From Streptococcus suis (GTDB lineage Bacteria > Bacillota > Bacilli > Lactobacillales > Streptococcaceae), in NCBI GenBank assembly GCA_002831545.1, contig CP025095.1:2170001-2234000 (forward strand): a stretch of DNA of 64,000 bases, written 5' to 3'. Both the position numbers and the translations under genes were made by a program. Each line of letters begins with the position of its first letter. The stretch's first letter is position 1. Positions 56,045-64,000 of the stretch are shown here, piece after piece. The notes under the pieces were generated by a model. The model searched no databases. It was not told the origin of the DNA and saw only the letters and a program-made list of their open reading frames with translations.

Positions 56045-56926
56045 TTACTTTTCTGATACCTGTTTTGCCAAAGCAAAGTTCCCAAGAGTTGCAGAACCAT
56101 TTTCAGCAACAGCTGGCGTTACGATATATTCTTTGACATCTGGCGTTGGGAGATAATCGTTCATCAAACCGACAAACTTCTCACGTACACGATTAAGCAT
56201 GTGCTCTTGAGCCATAACTCCTCCACCAAATACAATGACTTGCGGACGATAAAGCAAGGTTGCCTGTACTGCTGCCTGAGCAATATAATAGGCTTGAACA
56301 TCCCACACTTCTGAATTAAGTTCAATTAATTCTCCGCGAATACCTGTACGACCTTCAAGAGAAGGACCTGCAGCTAAGCCTTCCAAACACCCATTGTGGA
56401 ATGGACACATTCCTTTAAATTCATGTTTTACATCGTAAGGGTGTAGGGAAACGTAAGTATGACCCGCTTCGGTATGACCCAAGCCACCGATAAACTCACC
56501 ATTCTGAATAGCACCTGCACCAATACCTGTACCGATTGTATAGTAAACTAAGCTCTTTACCCCTTTACGAACCAATGTTTCACCAAAAGCTGATGAATTC
56601 ACATCCGTCGTGAAGTAGAATGGAATGTTAAATTCCTTAGCAATCAGACCAAGTAAATCAATATTTGACCAGTGTGGTTTTGGTGTCGAAGTGATATAAC
56701 CATAAGTCTGTGAGTTTTGATCAATATCAATTGGACCGAAAGAACCTATCGCAATACCTGCCAAACGATCTTCATAGCGCTTGAAGAATTCAACCGTTCT
56801 CTCAATCGTTTCATAAGGAGTTGTCGTTGGAAATTGCGTTTTTTCAACAACTTGAAAGTTCTCATCACCTACTGCACAAACAAACTTTGTACCACCAGCT
56901 TCTAAGCTACCATATAATTTTGTCAT
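56045..56926 (-). CDS. scrK: Fructokinase (ROK family)
   Basis: 293 aa from MTKLYGSLEAGGTKFVCAVG; the longer frame upstream covers promoter DNA and TTTGGAG precedes this ATG. ROK features: ATP loop at the N-terminus, TIGTGIGAGAIQNGEFIGG, and the zinc motif GHTEAGHTYVSLHPYDVKHEFKG... with CPFHNGCLEG. It phosphorylates the fructose freed by ScrB. 127 bp downstream of scrA behind a terminator. Confidence 0.94.
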   Translation of the reverse strand: MTKLYGSLEAGGTKFVCAVGDENFQVVEKTQFPTTTPYETIERTVEFFKRYEDRLAGIAIGSFGPIDIDQNSQTYGYITSTPKPHWSNIDLLGLIAKEFNIPFYFTTDVNSSAFGETLVRKGVKSLVYYTIGTGIGAGAIQNGEFIGGLGHTEAGHTYVSLHPYDVKHEFKGMCPFHNGCLEGLAAGPSLEGRTGIRGELIELNSEVWDVQAYYIAQAAVQATLLYRPQVIVFGGGVMAQEHMLNRVREKFVGLMNDYLPTPDVKEYIVTPAVAENGSATLGNFALAKQVSEK

Positions 56927-56981
56927 TTGATTGTCTCCAAAATTTTTATCACTTTTATTATAACATATAAGCAAACAGAAG

Positions 56982-57002
56982 AAAAAGGCTGAAAGCCTTT
57001 TT
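56982..57002 (-). terminator. Terminator after scrA
   Basis: AAAAAGGCT-TTC-AGCCTTTTT on the minus strand, 50 bp after the scrA stop and before scrK, so scrK has its own or readthrough transcription. Confidence 0.85.
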
Positions 57003-57053
57003 CCTGTTAATTATGTAGTAGAGTCATGCTCTACAAATCGATTTTATATAAGA

Positions 57054-58943
57054 TTACTTAGCTACTTTCAAGAATTCTACACCGTGAGCGATTGTTCCCT
57101 CAGCAAGTGGTGAAACTTCTGTAAAGTCTGCTGTGTTTGTCACAATGATCATAGTTGTATCATCAAGACCTGCTTCAGCAATTTTCGCAGCATCGAATTT
57201 AGCAATCGGAGTACCAGCTTTTACTTTATCACCTGCTGCTACTAATTTTTCAAATCCATTACCGTTCATTGATACAGTATCAATACCGATGTGAATTAAA
57301 AGTTCAGCACCAGACGCTGTTTTCAATCCGTAAGCATGACCTGTTTCAAAAGCAATTGTTACTTCTGCATCTGCTGGAGCGTAAACAACACCCTCAGATG
57401 GTTTAACAGCCAAACCTTTACCCATAGCTCCTGATGAGAAGACTGGATCATTAACATTTTCAAGGGCAACAACGTCACCTGAAAGTGGAGATACAAGAGT
57501 TTCTTCAGCTACAAGTCCTGTTTCTGCTTCTTCAAGCGTTTCAGCTGTTTCTTGTGTTGAAGCACTAGGCTTTTTTACTTCTTTCTCCTCATCTTCATAA
57601 CCGAAGAGGTAAGTAAGAGCAAAACCAAGAGCAAATGATACTACTACCATAAGGATGTATTGGAACAATTGACCGTTACCAACATAAAGTGTCGCACCAG
57701 GAATGATGGTTACACCCATACCGTTACCAGCAAGTCCAAGGATTGAGGCAAAGGCACCACCGATTGCACCTGCAATCAATGAAAGAAGGAATGGCTTACG
57801 GAAACGCAAGTTAACACCGAAGATAGCTGGCTCAGTAATACCAAGGAAAGCAGATAGAGCTGCAGGGAAAGCAAGAGCTTTCAATTTAGGGTTCTTAGTT
57901 TTCACACCAACCGCTACAGTGGCCGCACCTTGTGCTGTCATAGCTGCAGTGATAATAGCGTTGAATGGGTTAGCTCCTGTGTTAGCTACCAATTGAGCTT
58001 CCAAGAAGTTGAAGATATGGTGAACACCTGATACGACGATAACTTGGTGAACACCACCGATAAGGAGACCACCTAGACCCATTGGCAAGTTCAAGATAGC
58101 TTGTGTTGCAGCCAAGATGTAGTTTTCAACCACGTGGAAGACTGGACCGATGACAAACAAGCCAAGGATTGACATTACAAATAAGGTAATGAATGGAGTT
58201 ACCAAAAGATCTAGAACTTCTGGAACAACCTTGCGAACAGCTTTCTCGAATTTAGCACCAATCAAACCGATGATGAATGCTGGCAAGACAGAACCTTGCA
58301 GACCAACGACTGGGATGAATCCGAAGAACATCAATGGCTTCACATCACCACCTGATGCAACGACCCAAGCGTTTGGCAATTGACCTGCAATCAACATCAT
58401 ACCAAGAACGATACCGATGGTTTGGTTACCACCAAATACGCGGAAGGTTGACCATACCACCAAGGCTGGCAATACGATGAAGGCTGTATCTGTTAGGATT
58501 TGTGAGTAAGTGTTCAAATCCCCCGTCAAGGGCATTTCAAGAGCGGCAAACAAGCCACGAAGACCCATGAAAAGACCAGTTGCTACGATAGCAGGAATGA
58601 TTGGAACGAATACGTCACCGAAAGTACGGATCGCACGTTGGAAAGCATTACCTTGTTTAGCAGCTTCAGCTTTTTGTTCACCAGTAGTCGCTGTTGGCAA
58701 ACCAAGGGCAACCACTTCATCGTAGATTTTGTTTACTGTACCAGTACCAAAGATGATTTGGTATTGACCAGAGTTGAAGAAAGCACCTTGTACTTTTTCG
58801 ATGTCTTCGACTGTATCCTTGTCGATTTTTCCTTCATCAACAACCATAACACGAAGACGAGTCGCACAGTGGGCAACACTACGTACGTTCTCACGTCCGC
58901 CAAGGGCATCAATGACTTTTTTTGCAATTTCTGTATTATTCAT
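57054..58943 (-). CDS. scrA: Sucrose-specific PTS EIIBCA
   Basis: 629 aa, one polypeptide. EIIB (1-90) with the phosphorylated Cys in SVAHCATRLRV; EIIC (about 105-455) with GLRGLFAALE, GGVHQVIVVSGVHHIFNFLEA and FLGITEPAIFGVNLR; EIIA (about 490-629) with the His in ELLIHIGIDTVSMNG. Imports sucrose as sucrose-6-phosphate. Diverges from scrB. Confidence 0.97.
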   Translation of the reverse strand: MNNTEIAKKVIDALGGRENVRSVAHCATRLRVMVVDEGKIDKDTVEDIEKVQGAFFNSGQYQIIFGTGTVNKIYDEVVALGLPTATTGEQKAEAAKQGNAFQRAIRTFGDVFVPIIPAIVATGLFMGLRGLFAALEMPLTGDLNTYSQILTDTAFIVLPALVVWSTFRVFGGNQTIGIVLGMMLIAGQLPNAWVVASGGDVKPLMFFGFIPVVGLQGSVLPAFIIGLIGAKFEKAVRKVVPEVLDLLVTPFITLFVMSILGLFVIGPVFHVVENYILAATQAILNLPMGLGGLLIGGVHQVIVVSGVHHIFNFLEAQLVANTGANPFNAIITAAMTAQGAATVAVGVKTKNPKLKALAFPAALSAFLGITEPAIFGVNLRFRKPFLLSLIAGAIGGAFASILGLAGNGMGVTIIPGATLYVGNGQLFQYILMVVVSFALGFALTYLFGYEDEEKEVKKPSASTQETAETLEEAETGLVAEETLVSPLSGDVVALENVNDPVFSSGAMGKGLAVKPSEGVVYAPADAEVTIAFETGHAYGLKTASGAELLIHIGIDTVSMNGNGFEKLVAAGDKVKAGTPIAKFDAAKIAEAGLDDTTMIIVTNTADFTEVSPLAEGTIAHGVEFLKVAK

Positions 58944-59146
58944 CTTGCAAAAATCTCCTTATTAAATTTTTTTGCTTTTTGAAAGTGTTTTCAAACTTTC
59001 GATGGTTTTATTATATCACTTTTATAAAATATGTCAAACGTTTATCACATTTTTTTTTGAATTTCTTAAAAACATTGTTAAAACTTGATTTTTTTCAAGA
59101 AAACGTTTACTATATTAATGAAAAACTAGAAAATTTGGAGAAAATT
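58944..59146. promoter_or_regulatory. Divergent scrA/scrB control region with LacI-type operators
   Basis: scrA promoter on the minus strand: TTGACA (59032-59037), 16 nt, TATAAT (59010-59015). scrB promoter: TTGATT, 17 nt, TACTAT near 59088-59116. Three operator-like sites: TTTGAAAGTGTTTTCAAA (58978-58995, palindrome in the scrA leader), GTCAAACGTTTATCAC (59033-59048, on the scrA -35) and AAGAAAACGTTTACT (59097-59111, in the scrB spacer). They fit ScrR and/or CcpA binding. Confidence 0.75.
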
Positions 59147-60601
59147 ATGGCATTTACAACAGAGGAGCGTTACAGAGCTTATGCTGACTGGACACCCGAA
59201 TATATTGAAAAAATAAAGAAGAATACAGAGAGTTCTCCTTGGAGGACAAATTTCCATATTGAAACACCACATGGACTATTAAATGATCCAAATGGATTTT
59301 CTTATTTTAATGGAAAATGGACTCTTTTTTACCAATACTTCCCATTCGGTGCTGCGCACGGATTAAAATCTTGGGTCCATACAGAATCAACGGATTTGGT
59401 CCATTTTGAAGAAACTGGTACGGTTATGTACCCAGATACACCACTTGATAGCCACGGTGCCTACTCTGGTTCAGCTATGGAATTTGGCGACAAGCTCTTC
59501 CTCTTCTATACTGGAAATGTCCGCGATGAAAATTGGGTTCGCCATCCATACCAAATCGGTGCCTTGATGGATAAAGATGGTAAGATTGAAAAGATTGATA
59601 AAGTCTTGATTGAGCAACCAGGAGATACCACCGACCATTTCCGTGATCCACAAATTTTCAACTATAAAGGGCAATATTACGCTATCGTCGGTGGACAAAA
59701 TCTGGATAAAAAGGGAATTGTCAAACTTTATAAAGCTGAAAATAACGACTACCTCAACTGGTCCTATATTGGTGACCTAGATTTTGCCAATGATATGACC
59801 GCTTATATGATGGAATGCCCGAATATTGCGTTCGTTGGCGAACAACCAATTCTCCTCTACTGTCCACAAGGCTTAGACAAAGAGGTATTGGACTATGACA
59901 ATATCTATCCAAATATGTACAAGATTGGTCAGAGTTTCGATCCTGAAACAGCAAGCATTGTCGAACCGAGTGAATTGATCAATCTGGACTATGGTTTTGA
60001 GTGCTATGCAACCCAGGCCTTTAATGCACCAGACGGTCGAACTCTATCTGTTAGCTGGTTGGCTCTTCCAGATGTGGAATATCCAACCGATGCTTATGAC
60101 TACCAAGGCTGTCTGTCATTGGTTAAAGAATTAACCATCAAGGACGGTAAGCTCTACCAATATCCAGTCGATGCGATTACCAGTCTTCGTAAAGAAGCTC
60201 AGCCATTTTCAGCCCAAAAAGAAACCAATAATGTTTACGAATTGGAACTTGATTTTTCAGCGGGCACGAAACACGAAATCGTATTGTTCGCAAATGAAGA
60301 AGAAAAAGGCTTGGTCTTGTCTGTAGACACTGAACAAGGCCGAATTACATTAGACCGTGGCAACTGTGGTCAGCCATTCGCACTCGATTTCGGTACAAGT
60401 CGCTCTTGCGAGATTTCTCCAGGAGCTCTTACAGCCAATATCTTCATCGACAAATCTGTCTTTGAAATCTTTATCAATAAAGGAGAGAAAGTATTTTCTG
60501 GTCGTGTCTTCCCTGATGCGGATCAGTCTGGTATCGTCATTACGACTGGTAATCCGACCGGAACCTACTACCATTTAGATTATGGTCGCAAAACTAACTG
60601 A
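59147..60601 (+). CDS. scrB: Sucrose-6-phosphate hydrolase (GH32)
   Basis: 484 aa from the ATG after GGAGAAA; the open frame extends far upstream but across promoters. GH32 catalytic motifs: LLNDPNGFSYF (nucleophile Asp), FRDPQIF (stabiliser) and MECPNIA (acid/base Glu), then a C-terminal beta-sandwich. Cleaves sucrose-6-P into glucose-6-P and fructose. Its 3' end overlaps scrR by 20 bp. Confidence 0.97.
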   Translation: MAFTTEERYRAYADWTPEYIEKIKKNTESSPWRTNFHIETPHGLLNDPNGFSYFNGKWTLFYQYFPFGAAHGLKSWVHTESTDLVHFEETGTVMYPDTPLDSHGAYSGSAMEFGDKLFLFYTGNVRDENWVRHPYQIGALMDKDGKIEKIDKVLIEQPGDTTDHFRDPQIFNYKGQYYAIVGGQNLDKKGIVKLYKAENNDYLNWSYIGDLDFANDMTAYMMECPNIAFVGEQPILLYCPQGLDKEVLDYDNIYPNMYKIGQSFDPETASIVEPSELINLDYGFECYATQAFNAPDGRTLSVSWLALPDVEYPTDAYDYQGCLSLVKELTIKDGKLYQYPVDAITSLRKEAQPFSAQKETNNVYELELDFSAGTKHEIVLFANEEEKGLVLSVDTEQGRITLDRGNCGQPFALDFGTSRSCEISPGALTANIFIDKSVFEIFINKGEKVFSGRVFPDADQSGIVITTGNPTGTYYHLDYGRKTN

Positions 60602-61547
60602 TGTCGCACAGTTAGCTGGGGTCAGCCCAACAACTGTCTCGCGCGTTATCAATAAAAAAGGATACCTATCTGAAAAAACCATTCGCAATGTCGAAGAGGC
60701 TATGCGTGAACTAGGCTACAAACCTAATAATTTAGCTCGTAGTTTACAAGGTAAATCTGCAAAATTAGTTGGTCTCATCTTCCCAACAATAAACAATATT
60801 TTTTATTCTGAATTGATTAGCCATTTAGAAAAAGAGCTTTTTGATCGAGGCTATAAAACCATTATTTGCAATAGCCAGCACGAGTCCGATAAGGAACGTG
60901 AGTATCTAGAAATGTTGGCAGCTAACCAAGTAGATGGGATTATCTCGGGCAGTCACAATCTCGGTATCCAAGACTACGACCGTGTCGTAGCTCCAATTAT
61001 CGCTTTTGACCGCAATCTCTCTCCTTCCATTCCCATTGTCTCTTCCGATAATTTTGCTGGCGGGGTATTAGCTGCCCAAACCTTACAAAAAGCGGGATGT
61101 CACAATCCATTAATGATTACCGGAAACGATGATTCCAATTCACCTACCGGCCTTCGCCAAGTAGGTTTCACATCTATTTTGAACAAAGCCGAAGTTTTTC
61201 ATATCTCCAGTGATTTCTCACCTGTGCGCAAGGAGATGGAAATCCGAGCCATTCTTGAAAAGCAAAAACCAGATGGTATCTTTGTATCTGGCGATGCAAC
61301 GGCTATGCTGGTATGGAACGTCATTCGTTCATTGAAACTGTCTATTCCAGAAGATATTAAATTGATTGGTTATGATGGAACAAGTTTCATCGAAAACTAC
61401 TATCCTCAACTGACAACCATCAAGCAACCATTAACCGAAATAGCTAGACTGCTGGTTGAACTATTAGTTGATAAAATCGAAGGAAAAAAACTGACAAAAA
61501 CAGACTATATCCTGCCGATTAGCCTACTAGCAGGAGCTAGTATATAA
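60582..61547 (+). CDS. scrR: LacI-family sucrose regulator
   Basis: 321 aa. HTH at the N-terminus (KLTDVAQLAGVSPTTVSRVI, hinge NNLARSLQGKS) and a periplasmic-binding-like effector domain (LVGLIFPTINNIFYSELI, DGIFVSGDATAMLVWN, IKLIGYDGTS). Starts inside scrB (20-bp overlap), so it is co-translated with the enzyme. Expected to bind the sites at 58978-59111. Confidence 0.95.
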   Translation: MVAKLTDVAQLAGVSPTTVSRVINKKGYLSEKTIRNVEEAMRELGYKPNNLARSLQGKSAKLVGLIFPTINNIFYSELISHLEKELFDRGYKTIICNSQHESDKEREYLEMLAANQVDGIISGSHNLGIQDYDRVVAPIIAFDRNLSPSIPIVSSDNFAGGVLAAQTLQKAGCHNPLMITGNDDSNSPTGLRQVGFTSILNKAEVFHISSDFSPVRKEMEIRAILEKQKPDGIFVSGDATAMLVWNVIRSLKLSIPEDIKLIGYDGTSFIENYYPQLTTIKQPLTEIARLLVELLVDKIEGKKLTKTDYILPISLLAGASI

Positions 61548-61549
61548 AA

Positions 61550-61588
61550 AAAGCTGTGCCTAATAAAAAAATTAGGTACAGTTTTTTT
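61550..61588 (+). terminator. Terminator of scrB-scrR
   Basis: GCTGTGCCTAAT / ATTAGGTACAGT stem (one mismatch) with A-rich loop and seven T, right after the stop. Confidence 0.88.
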
Positions 61589-61628
61589 GTGATACATTCT
61601 CTTATTTCTCAAGTAAAAAAGAAGCTCA

Positions 61629-62051
61629 TCAGGCTTCTTCTTTAATAAACTGGCTCAAAACTCCATTGACAAACTTAGCTGAAGATTCATCAGAAAATTC
61701 TTTAGCCAATTCAATAGCCTCGTTAACAGCAACACGGTCTGGCGTTTCTTCGAAATGTAAGATTTCAAATAGGCCTAGTCGCATGATATTCTTGTCAATC
61801 AAGGTTAAACGGTCTAAGGTCCATCCTGCTTTTAATCGGCTAGATAACTCCTTATCCAAGTCATCACGATAGTCTGCTACACCATTGACAAGGTTAAGGA
61901 GAAAGAGCGGAATTTCAACTCCATCTTGCTCTTCCTCTCTATCATAAAGATAAGAAAACTGAGCTGCCTGAACAGGTTCTTGACCGAATTCGAGTGATAC
62001 GATTGCCTGCAAAGCACACTTACGCAGGGCATGTCTATTATTCTTCATCAA
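61629..62051 (-). CDS. nusB: Transcription antitermination factor NusB
   Basis: 140 aa all-helical protein of rRNA antitermination. N-terminal Arg-rich [35 protein letters not shown] and [26 protein letters not shown] are family signatures. 14-bp overlap with the Asp23-like gene. Confidence 0.96.
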   Translation of the reverse strand: MMKNNRHALRKCALQAIVSLEFGQEPVQAAQFSYLYDREEEQDGVEIPLFLLNLVNGVADYRDDLDKELSSRLKAGWTLDRLTLIDKNIMRLGLFEILHFEETPDRVAVNEAIELAKEFSDESSAKFVNGVLSQFIKEEA

Positions 62052-62430
62052 GGAAATCCTCTCCGAATAAATCTTTCAATGCTGGTTTTGGTGTTTTATC
62101 AGGAACAATGCCGCTGACATGGATATTAACCGCAACCACTTGAACTTCTGCATAGTTGTAAACTGCTGTCTTGACTGCACGCTGGATGTCCATTGATACA
62201 GCAGGAACATTTACACCATATTCTAGATAGACGTAAATATCCGCAGTCACTCGACCTTCCTCATCAGTTTCAAGATAAACACCTTTATTTAACGATGTTT
62301 TTGACCAACTGTCTGCTACACGCTTATTTTGAAGGGAATGCACTCCATCAACTTTCGCTGCAGCAATGCCTGTAATTACTTCAAGGACGCGAGGTGCGAT
62401 AACAATCTCGCCTTGATATTCTGTTGTCAT
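62038..62430 (-). CDS. Asp23/Gls24 family envelope-stress protein (YqhY-like)
   Basis: 130 aa DUF322 protein. [27 protein letters not shown]... and [20 protein letters not shown] mark the family; the acidic C-terminus [15 protein letters not shown] is usual. Located between efp and nusB as in most Firmicutes, where it is linked to acetyl-CoA carboxylase control; role here is inferred. Confidence 0.93.
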   Translation of the reverse strand: MTTEYQGEIVIAPRVLEVITGIAAAKVDGVHSLQNKRVADSWSKTSLNKGVYLETDEEGRVTADIYVYLEYGVNVPAVSMDIQRAVKTAVYNYAEVQVVAVNIHVSGIVPDKTPKPALKDLFGEDFLDEE

Positions 62431-62457
62431 AGGCTCTCCTTTCTTAAGAGGAAACGA

Positions 62458-63015
62458 TTAAGCACGTGATACGTAAGTTCCTTCAGCTGTGTTGATAACG
62501 AGTTTTTGACCTGCTTCGATAAAGTCTGGTACGTTGACTACAAGACCTGTTTCCATCGTAGCTGGTTTACCTGAACCTGTAACAGTCGCACCTTTGATAG
62601 ATGGTTGTGTTTCTGCAACGACCAATTCAACAGTTGTTGGTACAGTAACACCGATCACTTCTGTTCCGTAGAACTGGATCTTCACATCAGAATTCTCCAA
62701 GATATAGAGCAATTCTTCTTTGATAGTCGCTACTGGAATTTCATACTGATCATAAGTCTCAGTATTCATGAAATAAGCTGTGTCATCCATTTGGTAAAGG
62801 TACTGTGCTGGAACTGTTTCGATAATAGCTTGTTCAAATTTTTCATCTGGACGGTAAGTTGTATCGAAGGTTGAACCTGTACGTACATCACGCAATTTCA
62901 TACGCATGATGGTGTTTCCTTTACCTGGTTTGTGGTGGCTTGCATCCAAAACTTTAATCAATTTACCTTCAGCTTCGAAGGTCATACCTGCTCTAAGTTT
63001 ACTTGCTTCAATCAT
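62458..63015 (-). CDS. efp: Elongation factor P
   Basis: 185 aa three-domain factor that relieves ribosome stalling at polyproline. Domain I has the tip [20 protein letters not shown] with Lys at the modified position. Relevant here because the wall-protein stalk at 280-690 is rich in Pro-Pro. Confidence 0.98.
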   Translation of the reverse strand: MIEASKLRAGMTFEAEGKLIKVLDASHHKPGKGNTIMRMKLRDVRTGSTFDTTYRPDEKFEQAIIETVPAQYLYQMDDTAYFMNTETYDQYEIPVATIKEELLYILENSDVKIQFYGTEVIGVTVPTTVELVVAETQPSIKGATVTGSGKPATMETGLVVNVPDFIEAGQKLVINTAEGTYVSRA

Positions 63016-63078
63016 TGTATTGAATACCTCTTCAAATTTTATTTATTCGTTTTATTCTACCACAAACTGTCAAATTTC

Positions 63079-64000
63079 TCAAATGACAATCAATTCCTTG
63101 GGTGCTAATGTCAAGACTTCACAACCGTTTTCCGTAATCAATAGGTCATCTTCGATACGGACACCATATTTGTCATCCAAATAGATACCAGGCTCATCCG
63201 TCAAGACCATACCTGCCTTGATAGTCTCGTCAGATTTTCCAAAATACGGATATTCATGAATATCCAAGCCGATACCGTGACCGATGCCGTGTGTAAAGTT
63301 GGCTCCGTAACCCGCCGCATTGATAATCTCACGAGGAATAGCGTCAAACTCGCGGTAGGTGACGCCTTCTTTGGCCTGCTCAATTAAAGCCTTATTGGCA
63401 CGCAAGACCACATCGTAAATCTCACGCTCTTGATCTGTCACATAACCGATATGGATGGTCCGTGTCATATCGCTGACATAATGCTGGTAATAGCAACCAA
63501 AGTCAAGTGTCAAGGTCTCACCAGCTTGGATAACCTTTTCAGACGCTCTTCCATGAGGCATAGCAGAGCGGTAGCCAGATGCCACGATGAACTCAAATGA
63601 TGCCCCTTCTGCACCGAGTTGACGCATGCGGTGGTCAAGGAAATGATTGACGTCCATCTCAGTCGTCTGACCTGGCTTGATAAAGTCAAGAACATCAATA
63701 AAAGCCTGATCTGAAATCTGACACGCACGGCGAATGGTTGCAATTTCTTTCTCATCCTTAATCATGCGCAAGTCTTCGATAAAGTTGGACATGGCAACTA
63801 GTTGATAACCCTCAAAAATGCTGGTCAGACTTTGATAGAAACCATAGGTCACCTGGCTATCAAAACCAATGGTTTCAAGCCCATCTTCCTTAATCACCTT
63901 TGCAATCTCTTCAAGGGCAAAACGGCTCTCGATAATATCAAAACCTTTTACTGATGCCTTAGCTATCAAGGTATAACGCGAATCAGTTACAAACAAGCGA
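63079..64000 (-). CDS. Xaa-Pro dipeptidase/aminopeptidase P (5' part outside window)
   Basis: About 307 residues visible, frame continuing past the window edge (preceding codons read ...RLFVTDSRYTL). The M24 pita-bread catalytic domain is complete: LDFGCYYQHYVSDMTRTI (metal Asp pair), FTHGIGHGIGLDIHE (His), LTDEPGIYL and RIEDDLLITENG (Glu). Cytoplasmic peptidase for N-terminal X-Pro. Upstream of efp, the usual streptococcal order. Confidence 0.95.
   Translation of the reverse strand, partial: RLFVTDSRYTLIAKASVKGFDIIESRFALEEIAKVIKEDGLETIGFDSQVTYGFYQSLTSIFEGYQLVAMSNFIEDLRMIKDEKEIATIRRACQISDQAFIDVLDFIKPGQTTEMDVNHFLDHRMRQLGAEGASFEFIVASGYRSAMPHGRASEKVIQAGETLTLDFGCYYQHYVSDMTRTIHIGYVTDQEREIYDVVLRANKALIEQAKEGVTYREFDAIPREIINAAGYGANFTHGIGHGIGLDIHEYPYFGKSDETIKAGMVLTDEPGIYLDDKYGVRIEDDLLITENGCEVLTLAPKELIVI

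Noticed and set aside
58922..59146. N-terminal extension of ScrB by 75 residues
   Set aside because: It crosses both sucrose promoters and operators and overlaps scrA; the ATG at 59147 follows GGAG.

Overview
The window reads as chromosome of a low-GC Gram-positive coccus, almost certainly Streptococcus and most like S. suis. The reasons are the FabT-FabK-FabM type fatty-acid cluster, the manLMN-manO, scrKABR, alr-acpS-secA and efp-asp23-nusB blocks, BOX-like intergenic repeats, YSIRK-type and M26 surface proteins, and an IS set typical of streptococci. The species call is inference from gene content and was not tested by alignment.

Layout. 1-3404 (-): a wall-anchored multidomain adhesin-like protein with a 42-bp repeat stalk and an unusual LPRTN sorting signal, cut by the window edge just before its stop. 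3522-9480 (-): a C26 glutamine-amidotransferase-like hydrolase and a complete oligopeptide ABC transporter with its lipoprotein. The transporter diverges from metE-metF (9772-12885) across a region holding a LysR-type (MtaR/CmbR-like) palindrome. 13129-14603: an IS1111-group IS110 element. 15003-16463 (-): a purine permease behind PurR-like boxes. 16809-21065: a Cof-type phosphatase and the mannose PTS manLMN with manO. 21081-23046: an IS1634/IS1549-type element flanked by a 197-bp target duplication that rebuilt both neighbours, the manO 3' end and the serS promoter. A T-box leader and serS follow.

24767-33827 is a type I restriction-modification island. Read along the minus strand it runs half-S-like protein, hsdR, hsdS, fic, truncated hsdS cassette, hsdM, with a tyrosine recombinase diverging upstream. 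The same two short direct repeats bound both target-recognition domains of hsdS and the silent cassette, which is the architecture expected for domain shuffling. 33907-35943 holds two tandem CPBP membrane proteases and a GNAT enzyme, with a relic of the accA tail between the protease genes.

36007-46938 (-) is the full type II fatty-acid synthesis cluster (fabM, fabT, fabH, acpP, fabK, fabD, fabG, fabF, accB, fabZ, accC, accD, accA). FabT-like operators precede fabM, fabT and fabK, and a BOX-like element abuts the fabZ stop. 47376-49549: a HAD phosphatase and aspartate kinase. 49550-50467: about 900 bp of palindromic repeats. 50468-54563 (-): alr, acpS, secA. 54907-56003 (+): a decayed remnant of an IgA1-protease/Zmp-type (M26) surface metalloprotease. 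56045-61547: the sucrose locus, with scrK and scrA on the minus strand diverging from scrB-scrR. 61629-64000 (-): nusB, an Asp23/YqhY-type gene, efp and the 5'-truncated part of a Xaa-Pro peptidase. No tRNA, rRNA or CRISPR array was recognised.
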